Source of the DNA: Bdellovibrionales bacterium
Lineage (GTDB): Bacteria > Bdellovibrionota > UBA1018 > CAIMNF01
DNA length: 37,609 nucleotides
NCBI GenBank assembly: GCA_947462765.1
Contig: CANHQK010000017.1
Location: 1 to 37,609 of the forward strand
Direction of reading: 5' to 3'
The notes under the pieces are model-generated. The model saw only the letters and a program-made list of their open reading frames with translations, ran no database searches and was not told the DNA's origin. Made by a program: the position numbers and the translations under genes. Positions 1 through 9,466 of the stretch are shown here, piece after piece (position 1 is the stretch's first letter; each line of letters starts with the position of its first letter).

Positions 1-84
1 AAGTACAATCAGCTGATTCGTCTTGAACAAGCCCTGGGGACCCGTGCTAAATTCAAAGGCAGGGAGACATTCAAGTCCTGGTGA
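1..84 (+). CDS. eno: Enolase, C-terminal end (5' truncated by window)
   Basis: The first 28 codons read KYNQLIRLEQALG... and end GRETFKSW before a TGA. This is the conserved C-terminus of enolase (2-phosphoglycerate to phosphoenolpyruvate, glycolysis), where KYNQL-R-E-LG is followed by a short G-R-x-x-F tail. Only this end lies in the window, so no catalytic residue is visible. The stop overlaps the GTG start of the next gene (GTGA), and eno followed by ftsB is a common order in proteobacteria, which supports both calls. Confidence 0.85.
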   Translation, partial: KYNQLIRLEQALGTRAKFKGRETFKSW

Positions 85-383
85 GCCTTCGGAAAAAGAT
101 CGACATCAATCGTATTTGGCTCGGATTCTTCGGAGTTTGGCTCATCCTCCTGAGCGGGCTCCTTGATTTCTGGTTGAAAAGTCCGGGCCTCAAGCAATGG
201 TATCGGGTGGCCTCGGCGCTTTCAGATCGCCGCCAGGAGATTGGCGCCATCGAGGATCGCTCGACCACTCTCCAGCACATTGCCCGTGAACTCGAGTCGA
301 ATCCCCTGGCTCAGGAGCGGGAAGTGCGCAAAGTGCTCGGGTATTTGGGTGAGCATGAGGCTGTTTTCGAATTTTATCCCTGA
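81..383 (+). CDS. ftsB: FtsB/DivIC-type septum formation initiator
   Basis: This 100-residue bitopic membrane protein has a short cytoplasmic N-terminus, one transmembrane segment at about residues 13-32, and a periplasmic part with heptad-like spacing. It ends with the LGYLGEHEAVFEFYP pattern typical of the FtsB/DivIC family (LG-x-x-x-x-x-E-x-V-F). Family members bridge FtsQ and FtsL in the divisome. The GTG start overlaps the eno stop, so translation is probably coupled. Length and neighbour fit FtsB. Sequence conservation in this family is low, so the gene name rests on architecture and context. Confidence 0.72.
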   Translation: MSLRKKIDINRIWLGFFGVWLILLSGLLDFWLKSPGLKQWYRVASALSDRRQEIGAIEDRSTTLQHIARELESNPLAQEREVRKVLGYLGEHEAVFEFYP

Positions 384-399
384 TGGCGCGTTTCGTTGT

Positions 400-429
400 T
401 TGACAGTTCCCCTCGATTTCCGTCAAAAT
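400..429 (+). promoter_or_regulatory. Sigma-70-type promoter of the cold-shock gene
   Basis: A perfect -35 box TTGACA (400-405) is followed 18 bases later by CAAAAT (424-429), a 4/6 match to the -10 box. Transcription would start near 436. This places the upstream ATG at 428 inside the promoter and favours the ATG at 455 as the real start of the cold-shock gene. Confidence 0.5.
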
Positions 430-454
430 GAAAGCGGGGAGGCATCAGGGGACG

Positions 455-658
455 ATGCATATCGGGCATGTGGTGTGGTTCAATGATTCGAAGGGATTCG
501 GCATCATCGAGATCGAGGACGGACAGACTGTGTTCGTTCATTACAACGATATCCAGGGCGCCGGGTTTAGGAGTTTGAAGCAAGGTCAGAAGGTCGAGTT
601 CGACTTATACGAGGACGATGCCAAAGGTTACCTTGCACGGAATGTGATTTCCTGTTGA
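455..658 (+). CDS. Cold-shock domain protein (CspA family)
   Basis: This 67-residue single cold-shock domain is expected to act as a cytoplasmic RNA chaperone. Both nucleic-acid binding motifs are visible: RNP1-like KGFGII (usually KGFGFI) and RNP2-like VFVHY, followed by [17 protein letters not shown], the standard C-terminal half of the fold. I chose ATG 455 because the alternative ATG at 428 lies in the -10 box and adds residues outside the domain; AGGGG sits just upstream. The gene stands alone with its own promoter and a strong terminator. Which Csp paralogue it is cannot be told from one copy. Confidence 0.88.
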   Translation: MHIGHVVWFNDSKGFGIIEIEDGQTVFVHYNDIQGAGFRSLKQGQKVEFDLYEDDAKGYLARNVISC

Positions 659-662
659 ATGC

Positions 663-699
663 AAAAACCCCCACCCGGAGGACTCGGGCAGGGGTTTTT
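663..699. terminator. Bidirectional intrinsic terminator
   Basis: AAAAACCCC (663-671) pairs with GGGGTTTTT (691-699), and an inner CCCG/CGGG extends the stem. The A-run before and the T-run after make it work on both strands. It sits just after the cold-shock stop and before the end of the convergent lipoprotein gene, so it probably ends both transcripts. Confidence 0.85.
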
Positions 700-735
700 C
701 GAGAGAGAGTTCGTGGACTTACTTTCGGAGGGCGA

Positions 736-1455
736 TCAGAATTCGAAGGGTCCGATCGGGGTACCGTTATTGAGGTAGAGGTAAACCATCGCCCTCAGGA
801 TTTGACCCGTACCACCGGCCATGCCGATTTGATTGTTCATCCCGCCGTAGGGGTTGTAGCCTCCGTACGGATTGGTCTGGTTCAAAATCACGTTTTGTAC
901 AGCACGGATGGCGATGGAACTCACGCAAGGTCCTGCGGTGTTCTGGGGCATGCCTGTATTCGGCATTCCATTGGTCGGCATGCCGTTCATGCCACCAAAG
1001 CCTCCTCCCCACATGCCGCCTGAAGCGTACATGACGGTTTGGATCACAGAAGGAGCCAGTTGAATCATACCGGTCACATTGGCCTGACCGCTCTGATTGA
1101 CGGTGGCTCCGAGTTGAATGGTTCCGTTCGGGCTTTGCTTGGGTTGATACTGGATCATTCCCGCGCCCATTCCGCCGAGCGAGGTTCCGCCCATGGCGAC
1201 CTGACCGAATTGACCGGCACCGGGAACGTTTCCGGCATACAAGGCGCCGAGATTCATGCTGGCGTTATTGGCAGAAAATCCGAATGAGCCGGTCTGGAGG
1301 GGAACGCAACCTCCTTGAGTGGGGATTTGCCCCATGCCGGTTCCGTTATTATTGAATCCGAACTGATTGTAGTTCAGGGGTTGCGGATTTTGTCCGCAAG
1401 CAGATAGGGCCAGTGCAGTTACAGCCAAACTGAAATATCGGGTAAAGGTTTTCAT
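736..1455 (-). CDS. Met/Asn/Gly-rich lipoprotein, function unknown
   Basis: This 239-residue protein has a short basic N-terminus, a hydrophobic stretch and a lipobox LSAC with the lipidated cysteine at residue 20. The mature part is low complexity and very rich in Gly, Asn, Gln and Met, with G-M-P-N-T-G-M-P type repeats and GG-YNPYGGMN in the C-terminal half. I recognise no domain. The start is set by AGGA just upstream of ATG 1455; upstream in-frame ATGs lack a ribosome site and would hide the lipobox. The gene is monocistronic, with a sigma-54 element about 50 bases upstream. A surface or envelope role is inferred only from the lipobox and composition. Confidence 0.75.
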   Translation of the reverse strand: MKTFTRYFSLAVTALALSACGQNPQPLNYNQFGFNNNGTGMGQIPTQGGCVPLQTGSFGFSANNASMNLGALYAGNVPGAGQFGQVAMGGTSLGGMGAGMIQYQPKQSPNGTIQLGATVNQSGQANVTGMIQLAPSVIQTVMYASGGMWGGGFGGMNGMPTNGMPNTGMPQNTAGPCVSSIAIRAVQNVILNQTNPYGGYNPYGGMNNQIGMAGGTGQILRAMVYLYLNNGTPIGPFEF

Positions 1456-1502
1456 TGTCCTCATTTCCTTTCGCATAAATGAACTCTCTACTCGGGTAAG
1501 GT

Positions 1503-1517
1503 GCAAAAGGAGTGCCA
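1503..1517 (-). promoter_or_regulatory. Sigma-54 (RpoN) promoter of the lipoprotein gene
   Basis: On the minus strand TTGGCAC, five bases, then TTGCA matches the -24/-12 consensus TGGCAC-N5-TTGC exactly. GG and GC are spaced 10 bases apart. Transcription would start near 1491, giving a leader of about 35 nt that contains the AGGA ribosome site before ATG 1455. Expression would then need an enhancer-binding activator, which is not encoded in the window. Confidence 0.68.
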
Positions 1518-1570
1518 ATGGAGGAGTGTTTGAGTTTGCTATCTTAAATTATTGTTTTTATTTACAAAAA

Positions 1571-1641
1571 TGCAACAACTCCCCAGAAGTGGGGGATCGG
1601 GGCTCTGATCTGGTCTCGAAAAGACCGTATAAATTTTATAC
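1571..1641 (-). terminator. Hairpins downstream of cysteine synthase, weak terminator
   Basis: Downstream of the cysteine synthase stop on the minus strand lie three inverted repeats. A 7+1+7 palindrome with core AAATTTT covers 1627-1641, GGTCT/AGACC covers 1612-1626, and CCCCA/TGGGG (1581-1594) is followed by a T-rich stretch. The last is the best terminator candidate, but the T-run is interrupted. The rest of 1518-1653 shows no gene. Confidence 0.35.
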
Positions 1642-1653
1642 AGCTGTCGGGTT

Positions 1654-2670
1654 TCAGCCGAGCAGGCGATCCAGGGCCGGAAAGAGGTCTTCCGGAAGGG
1701 AGCTCGCACGGAGTCCCTTGGAAGCGAGAAAGGCTGGATTATATACCTTCGAAACATACTTTTGGCCCGAGTCGCACAGGATCGAGACCACTTTTTTTCC
1801 AGGTCCGAGTGTTTTGGCCAGCAAGTAGGCCGCACACAGGTTGGCCCCCGAAGAGGTTCCGAGGAAAATCCCTTCCTTTTGTACGATAAAATGAACCATG
1901 TTCAGGATGGTTTGATCGTCCAGACGGTGGGACTGGTCGACAAGGCAGGGCCGTACGTTCGCAGTCACGGCCCCTTGTCCGATCCCTTCTGTGATGGATT
2001 CCCCGGGGCTGACTTCCGCGATGCCTCGGGTGAAGTAGTCGTGCATGGCTGAACCGACCGGGTCCACGCAACCAATCCGGACCGAGGGGTTTTTTTCCTT
2101 CAGGTACATCGAAACTCCAGCGAGTGTTCCTCCCGAGCCGATCGCACATGCAAAACCGTCGACAGTGCCTTCCGTCTGATTCCAGATTTCAGGACCGGTG
2201 GTGCGGTAGTGGGCCAGATAGTTGGCCTCATTCTCAAATTGATTGATGTAATAGGCCCCCTCTTCTTCAGCCATCCGCGCGGCGATGATGCGGTAATTTT
2301 TCGGGTCGGGATAGGGAGCGGGTGGCACCACGATCACCTCGGCACCCATGCCCCGGAGCGTGTCGATTTTCTCCTGGGATTGGCTGCTCGGGACGAGGAG
2401 CTTCACTTTGTATCCCTTGATGTTTCCGATCAATGCGAGACCGATCCCCGTATTGCCGGCAGTTCCTTCGATGATCACCGACCCGGGCCGGATCAGGCCT
2501 TTTCTTTCGGCATCCTCGATCATCCCCAGAGCGGCACGGTCTTTCACCGATCCGCCCGGATTCATGAATTCGGCTTTTCCGTAGATCTCGCAGCCGGTCA
2601 GGGCGGAGAGGGATTTCAGGTAGATGAGAGGGGTGTTACCGATGCTGGCGATGAAGTCTTTTTTTTCCAT
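1654..2670 (-). CDS. cysK: Cysteine synthase family, PLP-dependent
   Basis: This is a fold-type II PLP enzyme of 338 residues, expected to make cysteine from O-acetylserine and sulfide. The N-terminus IGNTPL, the Schiff-base lysine K43 in NPGGSVKDRA, the phosphate/substrate loop EGTAGNTG (68-75) and the CDSGQKYVSK region are all present. EGTAGNTG instead of the classical TSGNTG points to the broader CysK-like subfamily, so a cystathionine beta-synthase-like donor is possible. Two starts compete: ATG 2670, preceded by GAGGA, and ATG 2685, which overlaps the stop of the upstream gene as ATGA. I chose 2670 for the ribosome site and family alignment. It follows the UppP-like gene in an operon. 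Confidence 0.85.
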   Translation of the reverse strand: MEKKDFIASIGNTPLIYLKSLSALTGCEIYGKAEFMNPGGSVKDRAALGMIEDAERKGLIRPGSVIIEGTAGNTGIGLALIGNIKGYKVKLLVPSSQSQEKIDTLRGMGAEVIVVPPAPYPDPKNYRIIAARMAEEEGAYYINQFENEANYLAHYRTTGPEIWNQTEGTVDGFACAIGSGGTLAGVSMYLKEKNPSVRIGCVDPVGSAMHDYFTRGIAEVSPGESITEGIGQGAVTANVRPCLVDQSHRLDDQTILNMVHFIVQKEGIFLGTSSGANLCAAYLLAKTLGPGKKVVSILCDSGQKYVSKVYNPAFLASKGLRASSLPEDLFPALDRLLG

Positions 2671-2681
2671 GGTCTCAATCC

Positions 2682-3518
2682 TCATGTGGGAAGAAAATAA
2701 AGTACGGTGAAAAAGACTGCGACCAGCACATTGACCCACTGGAAGGTCTTGAAAGTCGTCTCAGACAGGGTCTTTTGAAGGTGCTCAAGCCCGATCCAGA
2801 ACACGCTGAAGCTGAGGACCAGGATCGCCAGCGCGTTCAATACCCCGAGTTGCTCGAATGCCGTCTTCAATCCGGTGTGGCCGAGGAGTCCAAGGGTTTG
2901 AAACAGCAGGTGGAGACCGAGGGTCAGCATGGAATACTTGAAGACCGCTTCGTAATGGTAATTGGTGAGGGCGAATCCGATCCAGAGCAGTCCGATCAGC
3001 GGGAAAGCCGGGTGAGCGCAAAGGAGCGCCAGTCCGGCGATGAGCAGACCATGCACCAGTTTCAGATGGTTCAAACCGAAAATCCGTTTGTTCCAACGGT
3101 GGGAGAATCGAAAGAGGAATGCGAGTACCAGTGAAAGGCTTCCTGAGAAAAGGGGGTGGGAAAACGTTTCATGCTCCTGGAAGAGTGGCCGGACAAAATG
3201 AGAAACCAGAAAGGAAGGAATGAACACCAAGGCGAGAAACATCAGGGTGTGTTGATCGAGGGTCCTCCGCTCAGGACTCAGACTGAAGGGGCGCGCGAGA
3301 GTGGTCAGACCGGCAGACAGCATTCCGAGCCAGTCGTAACGGAAAAAAACGAGGAAGGCGATCGAACCGGTGAGCAAGACCAGGAATTCAAGTTCCTGTA
3401 CCGGCAACGACCAATGCAGCAGACGGTGCGCCAGGCTCTCGTTGACGGCCGGAGAAAGCGGGATGAGACGGGTGAGGGCGAGGAAGAGCGCTTCCATCAA
3501 AACCTGGAATGTAGTCAT
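2682..3518 (-). CDS. UppP/BacA-like membrane protein lacking catalytic motifs
   Basis: This 278-residue protein has about eight hydrophobic segments and the layout of undecaprenyl-diphosphate phosphatase. An N-terminal helix aligns with the E-G-x-T-E-F-L-P motif, and FLVLLTGSIAFLVFFR resembles the V-I-Q-L-G-A-I-L-A helix. The last 45 residues match the family C-terminus well. The active-site motifs are not kept: LTRLIPLSPAVNES stands where EGLTEFLPVSSTGH is expected, and AHPAFPLIG stands where WPGxSRSG is expected. True UppP recycles the C55 lipid carrier. This copy is probably inactive as a phosphatase or has another substrate. It is first in an operon with the cysteine synthase gene. Confidence 0.6.
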   Translation of the reverse strand: MTTFQVLMEALFLALTRLIPLSPAVNESLAHRLLHWSLPVQELEFLVLLTGSIAFLVFFRYDWLGMLSAGLTTLARPFSLSPERRTLDQHTLMFLALVFIPSFLVSHFVRPLFQEHETFSHPLFSGSLSLVLAFLFRFSHRWNKRIFGLNHLKLVHGLLIAGLALLCAHPAFPLIGLLWIGFALTNYHYEAVFKYSMLTLGLHLLFQTLGLLGHTGLKTAFEQLGVLNALAILVLSFSVFWIGLEHLQKTLSETTFKTFQWVNVLVAVFFTVLYFLPT

Positions 3519-3627
3519 GATTACCCGACCTTATCACGGACTCTGTCCGAGGATCAGAAAAAAGCACTTACAGAAGACTTACGTTGCGTTGCTTCAGCTT
3601 TCCGGCTGTCTGTGGTCTTCTGGATCC

Positions 3628-5837
<2,210 letters not shown>

Positions 5838-5851
5838 TCGGAGAGCATCGA

Positions 5852-7000
5852 ATGAGCGACACCTGGTTTGGCATTGAAAAGCGGAATATTAAAATGGGCG
5901 TATCGGCTTTTTCAGTCGTGCTCCTGGTGAGCATGCTGGCCTTGAAACCCTGGTTGCCGAAGGCGGTTTATCATAATTTTGCGGCCATCGACGATTACCG
6001 GATTTTCGAGAATCGGACTGTCGCCGCAGGGGCCGCACGGGTTCCGTTTCCGGTTTCTGAAAAGCGGATGGCCGGTCCCTCTGATGAACTGGCCCGTCAA
6101 CTCCGGGACCTCGAAACGACCGCGCTCCTCGTTCTCGAGGACGGCAAGATCGTGTACGAGAGCTATGAGCTCGATGGGGGCGAGGGGGTGCTTTCCGGTT
6201 CGTTTTCGATGGCCAAGAGTGTGGTGGCCCTGCTTGCGGGAGTGGCCCGTCAGGAAGGTAAAATCAAATCCTTGGATGAGTCCATCGACCACTATTTGCC
6301 CGAGTGGCAAGGCCGAGAAGAGGGGCGGGTAACCCTCCGGCAGTTGCTGACCATGACCGGTGGATACAATTGGGATGAAAGTTATTGGAATCCTTTCTCG
6401 ATCACAACAGAGGCGTATTATGGAAGCGATCTTCTCCGGACCGCATTCAAACAACGATTGGTCGCACCGGCTGGTAGCCGATTCTCTTATCAAAGCGGAA
6501 CCACCCAGTTGCTCGGAATGATCGTTTCCCGTGCGGTCAATGAGAGTCTCTCGAGCTATGCCTCCCGGAAGTTATGGGTTCCGCTCGAGGCCGAGGCTGA
6601 TGCCCTTTGGTCCCTCGACCGCCCGGACGGTCTCGAGAAAGCTTATTGTTGCTTCAACGCCAAAGCGCGTGATTTCGCCAGAATCGGCGAACTGGTCCGT
6701 CTCGGAGGAACCTGGGGGGCGAACCGGGTGGTGGATCCGGAATACATCCGTGAGATGATCCGGCCCCACGGTGTTCCGAATTCCGATGGAAAACCCGTGG
6801 ACTACTACGGATTCCAGTGGTGGGTCCTGAAGACTTCCGAAGGCGATGTCCCTTATGCTCGAGGAATCCTCGGGCAATACATCGCTGTGATTCCGTCAAA
6901 AAAACGGGTGGTGGTCCGGCTCGGTAAGAAAACCGGCGAACGGACCGATCACCACCCTGTGGAGCTGAGAGCACTGGTCGAGTGGGCTTCCCGCTCATGA
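5852..7000 (+). CDS. Membrane-anchored serine hydrolase, beta-lactamase/PBP class C family
   Basis: This 382-residue protein has one N-terminal transmembrane anchor (about 15-32) and a periplasmic serine-hydrolase domain. The nucleophile motif SMAK (S119 to K122), the second motif YQS (213-215) and the third motif GILGQ (338-342) are in the expected order and spacing. The family includes class C beta-lactamases, D-amino-acid peptidases and esterases; substrate cannot be read from sequence. GGAG lies eight bases before ATG 5852. The stop overlaps the dctA start as ATGA. Confidence 0.85.
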   Translation: MSDTWFGIEKRNIKMGVSAFSVVLLVSMLALKPWLPKAVYHNFAAIDDYRIFENRTVAAGAARVPFPVSEKRMAGPSDELARQLRDLETTALLVLEDGKIVYESYELDGGEGVLSGSFSMAKSVVALLAGVARQEGKIKSLDESIDHYLPEWQGREEGRVTLRQLLTMTGGYNWDESYWNPFSITTEAYYGSDLLRTAFKQRLVAPAGSRFSYQSGTTQLLGMIVSRAVNESLSSYASRKLWVPLEAEADALWSLDRPDGLEKAYCCFNAKARDFARIGELVRLGGTWGANRVVDPEYIREMIRPHGVPNSDGKPVDYYGFQWWVLKTSEGDVPYARGILGQYIAVIPSKKRVVVRLGKKTGERTDHHPVELRALVEWASRS

Positions 7001-8229
7001 GTCGCTGGTTTCGGTCCCTGTATTTCTGGGTGATTTTCGCGATTGTGGGCGGGGCACTGCTCGGCATCCTTTCTCCGTCGGTCGGGACTTCCGTTCAGCC
7101 ACTCGCGGACGGTTTTGTTCGGATCATCAAGTTGCTGGTTGGACCCGTGATTTTCTGTTCGGTGGCTCTCGGGATTGCCGGATCGGATAGCAAGAAGGAC
7201 GCGGGACGGATCGCTTTCAAGGCCTTTGTCTATTTCGAGGTGGTCTCCACTCTGGCCCTCGGTATCGGACTGCTCGTGGCGAATGTCCTGAAACCGGGCG
7301 TGAATTTTCCACTCGATCCTTCACGCCTCGACGCTGGTCTGGTTGCGGCCTACACTTCGCCCCGGGGGCATCTCCTCAATCCTCTCGATGGAGTCAATCT
7401 GATCCAGGTTCTTCTGCTCTCGATCGTTTCGGGGGTCATGCTTCTTTTTGCTCCGGTCGGATTCCGCGCGATTGCGGTTTCAAGACTCAAGAAGTGGAAC
7501 CACATACTTTTCGGCTGGATGGGAAAAGTGATGCTTCTGGCGCCCATCGGTGCGGGCGCTGCGATGGCTTACACCACGGGTAAATTCGGGGCTGACTCGC
7601 TCCGTCCGCTCCTGTTTTTGATGTTTTGTTTTTACCTGACCTGCGCCTTGTTCATTTTCGGAGTGCTCGGAGCGGTGGCCAAGATGTGCGGAATTCCGAT
7701 TCTGGCCTACCTCCGTTACCTCAAAGCCGAGATCCTTCTGGTACTCGGGACCTCTTCGTCGGAAAGTGCTTTGGCCCCCTTGATGGAGAAACTCGAGCGG
7801 CTGGGGTGTCCGCGGTCTGTCGTAGGACTGGTGGTACCGACCGGGTATTCTTTCAATTTAGACGGGACCAATATCTACCTGACCTTGGCGGCAGTGTTCA
7901 TCGCCCAGGCTTTCGGAATCGATTTGACCCTCACCCAGCAGATGGGAATTCTTCTCGTGGCCATGGTGTCCTCCAAGGGTGCTTCAGGAGTTACCGGTGC
8001 CGGATTCATCACACTCGCTGCAACGCTTGCGATTGTTCCCGAGATTCCGGTTGCCGGTCTGACTTTGATTCTCGGTGTCGATCGCTTCATGTCTGAAGCG
8101 CGTGCCCTCACGAATATGCTTGGAAATGGCATCGCCACCTTAGTGGTCTCGCGTTGGGAGGGGCGTCTTGATTCGGCCCGGATGATCGAGGAGCTCGGAC
8201 ATCCGCATCGGGGAATGCTCGATGCTTGA
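6997..8229 (+). CDS. dctA: C4-dicarboxylate/proton or sodium symporter (DctA, DAACS family)
   Basis: This 410-residue transporter of the glutamate-carrier (DAACS) fold imports succinate, fumarate or malate. Recognisable elements are the N-terminal KLLVGPVIFCSVALGIAG region, the re-entrant loop 1 serines in LGTSSSESALAPL, VPTGYSFNLDGT in TM7, and re-entrant loop 2 SSKGASGVTGAGF followed by LILGVDRFMSEARALTN. These match DctA better than GltP. ATG 6997 overlaps the hydrolase stop; a GTG 15 bases upstream is less likely. The usual dctBD sensor-regulator pair is absent here. Confidence 0.9.
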   Translation: MSRWFRSLYFWVIFAIVGGALLGILSPSVGTSVQPLADGFVRIIKLLVGPVIFCSVALGIAGSDSKKDAGRIAFKAFVYFEVVSTLALGIGLLVANVLKPGVNFPLDPSRLDAGLVAAYTSPRGHLLNPLDGVNLIQVLLLSIVSGVMLLFAPVGFRAIAVSRLKKWNHILFGWMGKVMLLAPIGAGAAMAYTTGKFGADSLRPLLFLMFCFYLTCALFIFGVLGAVAKMCGIPILAYLRYLKAEILLVLGTSSSESALAPLMEKLERLGCPRSVVGLVVPTGYSFNLDGTNIYLTLAAVFIAQAFGIDLTLTQQMGILLVAMVSSKGASGVTGAGFITLAATLAIVPEIPVAGLTLILGVDRFMSEARALTNMLGNGIATLVVSRWEGRLDSARMIEELGHPHRGMLDA

Positions 8230-8686
8230 GGCGCTTCCGGTTTGGGGCCCCCTGGCAGTCGGGGGACTCTTATGGTTTCTCTCCCTTCGGGCCGGTGAAG
8301 CGTCGGTATTCATGAGGTCGTGGATTCCATCCTGGCGGTTTTTCGAGAACATAGGCCCCGTTCCTTTGCTCGAATACTGTTTGGAGGGCCAGGGGGGTAC
8401 CAACAACTGGGAAACAGTACCGAACCCGAGCGGTTCCGAGAGTGCCAGACTGTTTTTCAGTCCGGACTCCAATTCATTTCACGCCTTCGAGAGCCTGGTT
8501 TTAGATTTCAGTCTGGATCCCGGCCATCCGGATCTTGAACATGCCTTGGTGGAAGAGGCGATTCATCGGATACGGAGCGTTCATCCTGGCGTGAGTGGAA
8601 TCCGGTTGCGGGTGAGGTGGAGGAATGAGGGGGAGAGCCTTTCATTTCCCCTTTGGGAGCGGACATGGAATTCACCCAACTCTTGA
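8222..8686 (+). CDS. Small bitopic membrane protein, possible SdpA-like partner of the HTTM protein
   Basis: This 154-residue protein has one N-terminal hydrophobic segment (about 5-22), then RSWIPSWRFFENIGPVPLLEY and a soluble C-terminal part of mixed strand/helix character. I do not recognise it by strict motifs. The arrangement (one TM helix, then a W-x-F-F motif, then a small soluble domain), directly before an HTTM gene and overlapping it, recalls SdpA (about 158 residues) next to SdpB, and the DUF5819-type partners of other HTTM proteins. Its start overlaps the dctA stop by 8 bases and its end overlaps the next start by 22, so it is a tightly coupled gene. Confidence 0.6.
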   Translation: MLEALPVWGPLAVGGLLWFLSLRAGEASVFMRSWIPSWRFFENIGPVPLLEYCLEGQGGTNNWETVPNPSGSESARLFFSPDSNSFHAFESLVLDFSLDPGHPDLEHALVEEAIHRIRSVHPGVSGIRLRVRWRNEGESLSFPLWERTWNSPNS

Positions 8687-9441
8687 TCCGGATCCAGGAG
8701 ATATTCCTGGCGGCCTGTCTGATGGTTCAGAGTCTCGAGTCGGTCATTCAGGGTGACGGGATGTCTTACAGTCCGGGGTTCACCCGGTTTCCCGCGTGGG
8801 CGAGGCCGGGACTGCGGGCCTTGAGTTCCCCTTCTGGATTCCGAATTTTACACGGAATGCGAGTGATCGGAGCGGTGGCGCTGGTATGGTTTCCGGCTCA
8901 TCTCCCTGTGCTGGCGGGATTGTTGGCTCTTCAGTTCATCCTTCCTTTCCGCCACCGGGGCGCCTTCAACGGCGGGAGTGATTTCATGACCGCACAGGTG
9001 CTTGGAGCCAACTTCGCCCTGAGAGCGATCGGTTCGCATCCGGGCCAGGTCCGTGTGATTCTTTGCTACCTCGGGCTTCAAACCATCTTGTCGTACTGGA
9101 TTTCCGGTTGGCACAAACTCCGTCATGCGTCCTGGCGGAACGGTGAGGCTCTTCAGATTTTTTTGAGGAACAACCGCTACGGTACACCCGGGCCAATTCT
9201 GGACCTGGTCCGCTATCCTGGTTTAATGAAAGTGTCGGTCTGGGGTCTTCTGGCTTTTGAGCTTCTGTTTCCGTTTTCCATTGCCGGTCCCCGGGTGGCA
9301 TTGATGTTCATGGGGGTCGGCTTGGTATTTCACTACGCGGTGTTCAGGGTCTTCGGTCTCAATCGCTTTTTCTGGGCGTGGCTCGCAGCTTATCCATCTG
9401 TCTACTTTGTTTCGGTCCAGGGTTGGATGGTTGCACCTTGA
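8665..9441 (+). CDS. HTTM-domain (vitamin K-dependent carboxylase-like) membrane protein
   Basis: This 258-residue protein has about six hydrophobic helices. NGGSDFM, then SYWISGWHKLRHASWRNGEAL, FLRNNRYG and finally GLNRFFWAWLAAYPSVYF follow the order of conserved blocks in HTTM proteins (horizontally transferred transmembrane domain; SdpB and gamma-glutamyl carboxylases belong here). Function in bacteria is mostly unknown; SdpB matures a toxin peptide. The start at 8665 has GGGAG six bases upstream. I see no SdpC-like toxin gene nearby, so a role in peptide export is only a hypothesis. Confidence 0.65.
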   Translation: MEFTQLLIRIQEIFLAACLMVQSLESVIQGDGMSYSPGFTRFPAWARPGLRALSSPSGFRILHGMRVIGAVALVWFPAHLPVLAGLLALQFILPFRHRGAFNGGSDFMTAQVLGANFALRAIGSHPGQVRVILCYLGLQTILSYWISGWHKLRHASWRNGEALQIFLRNNRYGTPGPILDLVRYPGLMKVSVWGLLAFELLFPFSIAGPRVALMFMGVGLVFHYAVFRVFGLNRFFWAWLAAYPSVYFVSVQGWMVAP

Positions 9442-9466
9442 TTCGGTTTCCGTTTATACTCGGGGA

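Noticed and set aside
3370-3627. Longer desaturase start upstream of 3628
   Set aside because: The added residues are Arg/Ser/Cys rich, overlap the divergent UppP-like gene and are foreign to the desaturase family.
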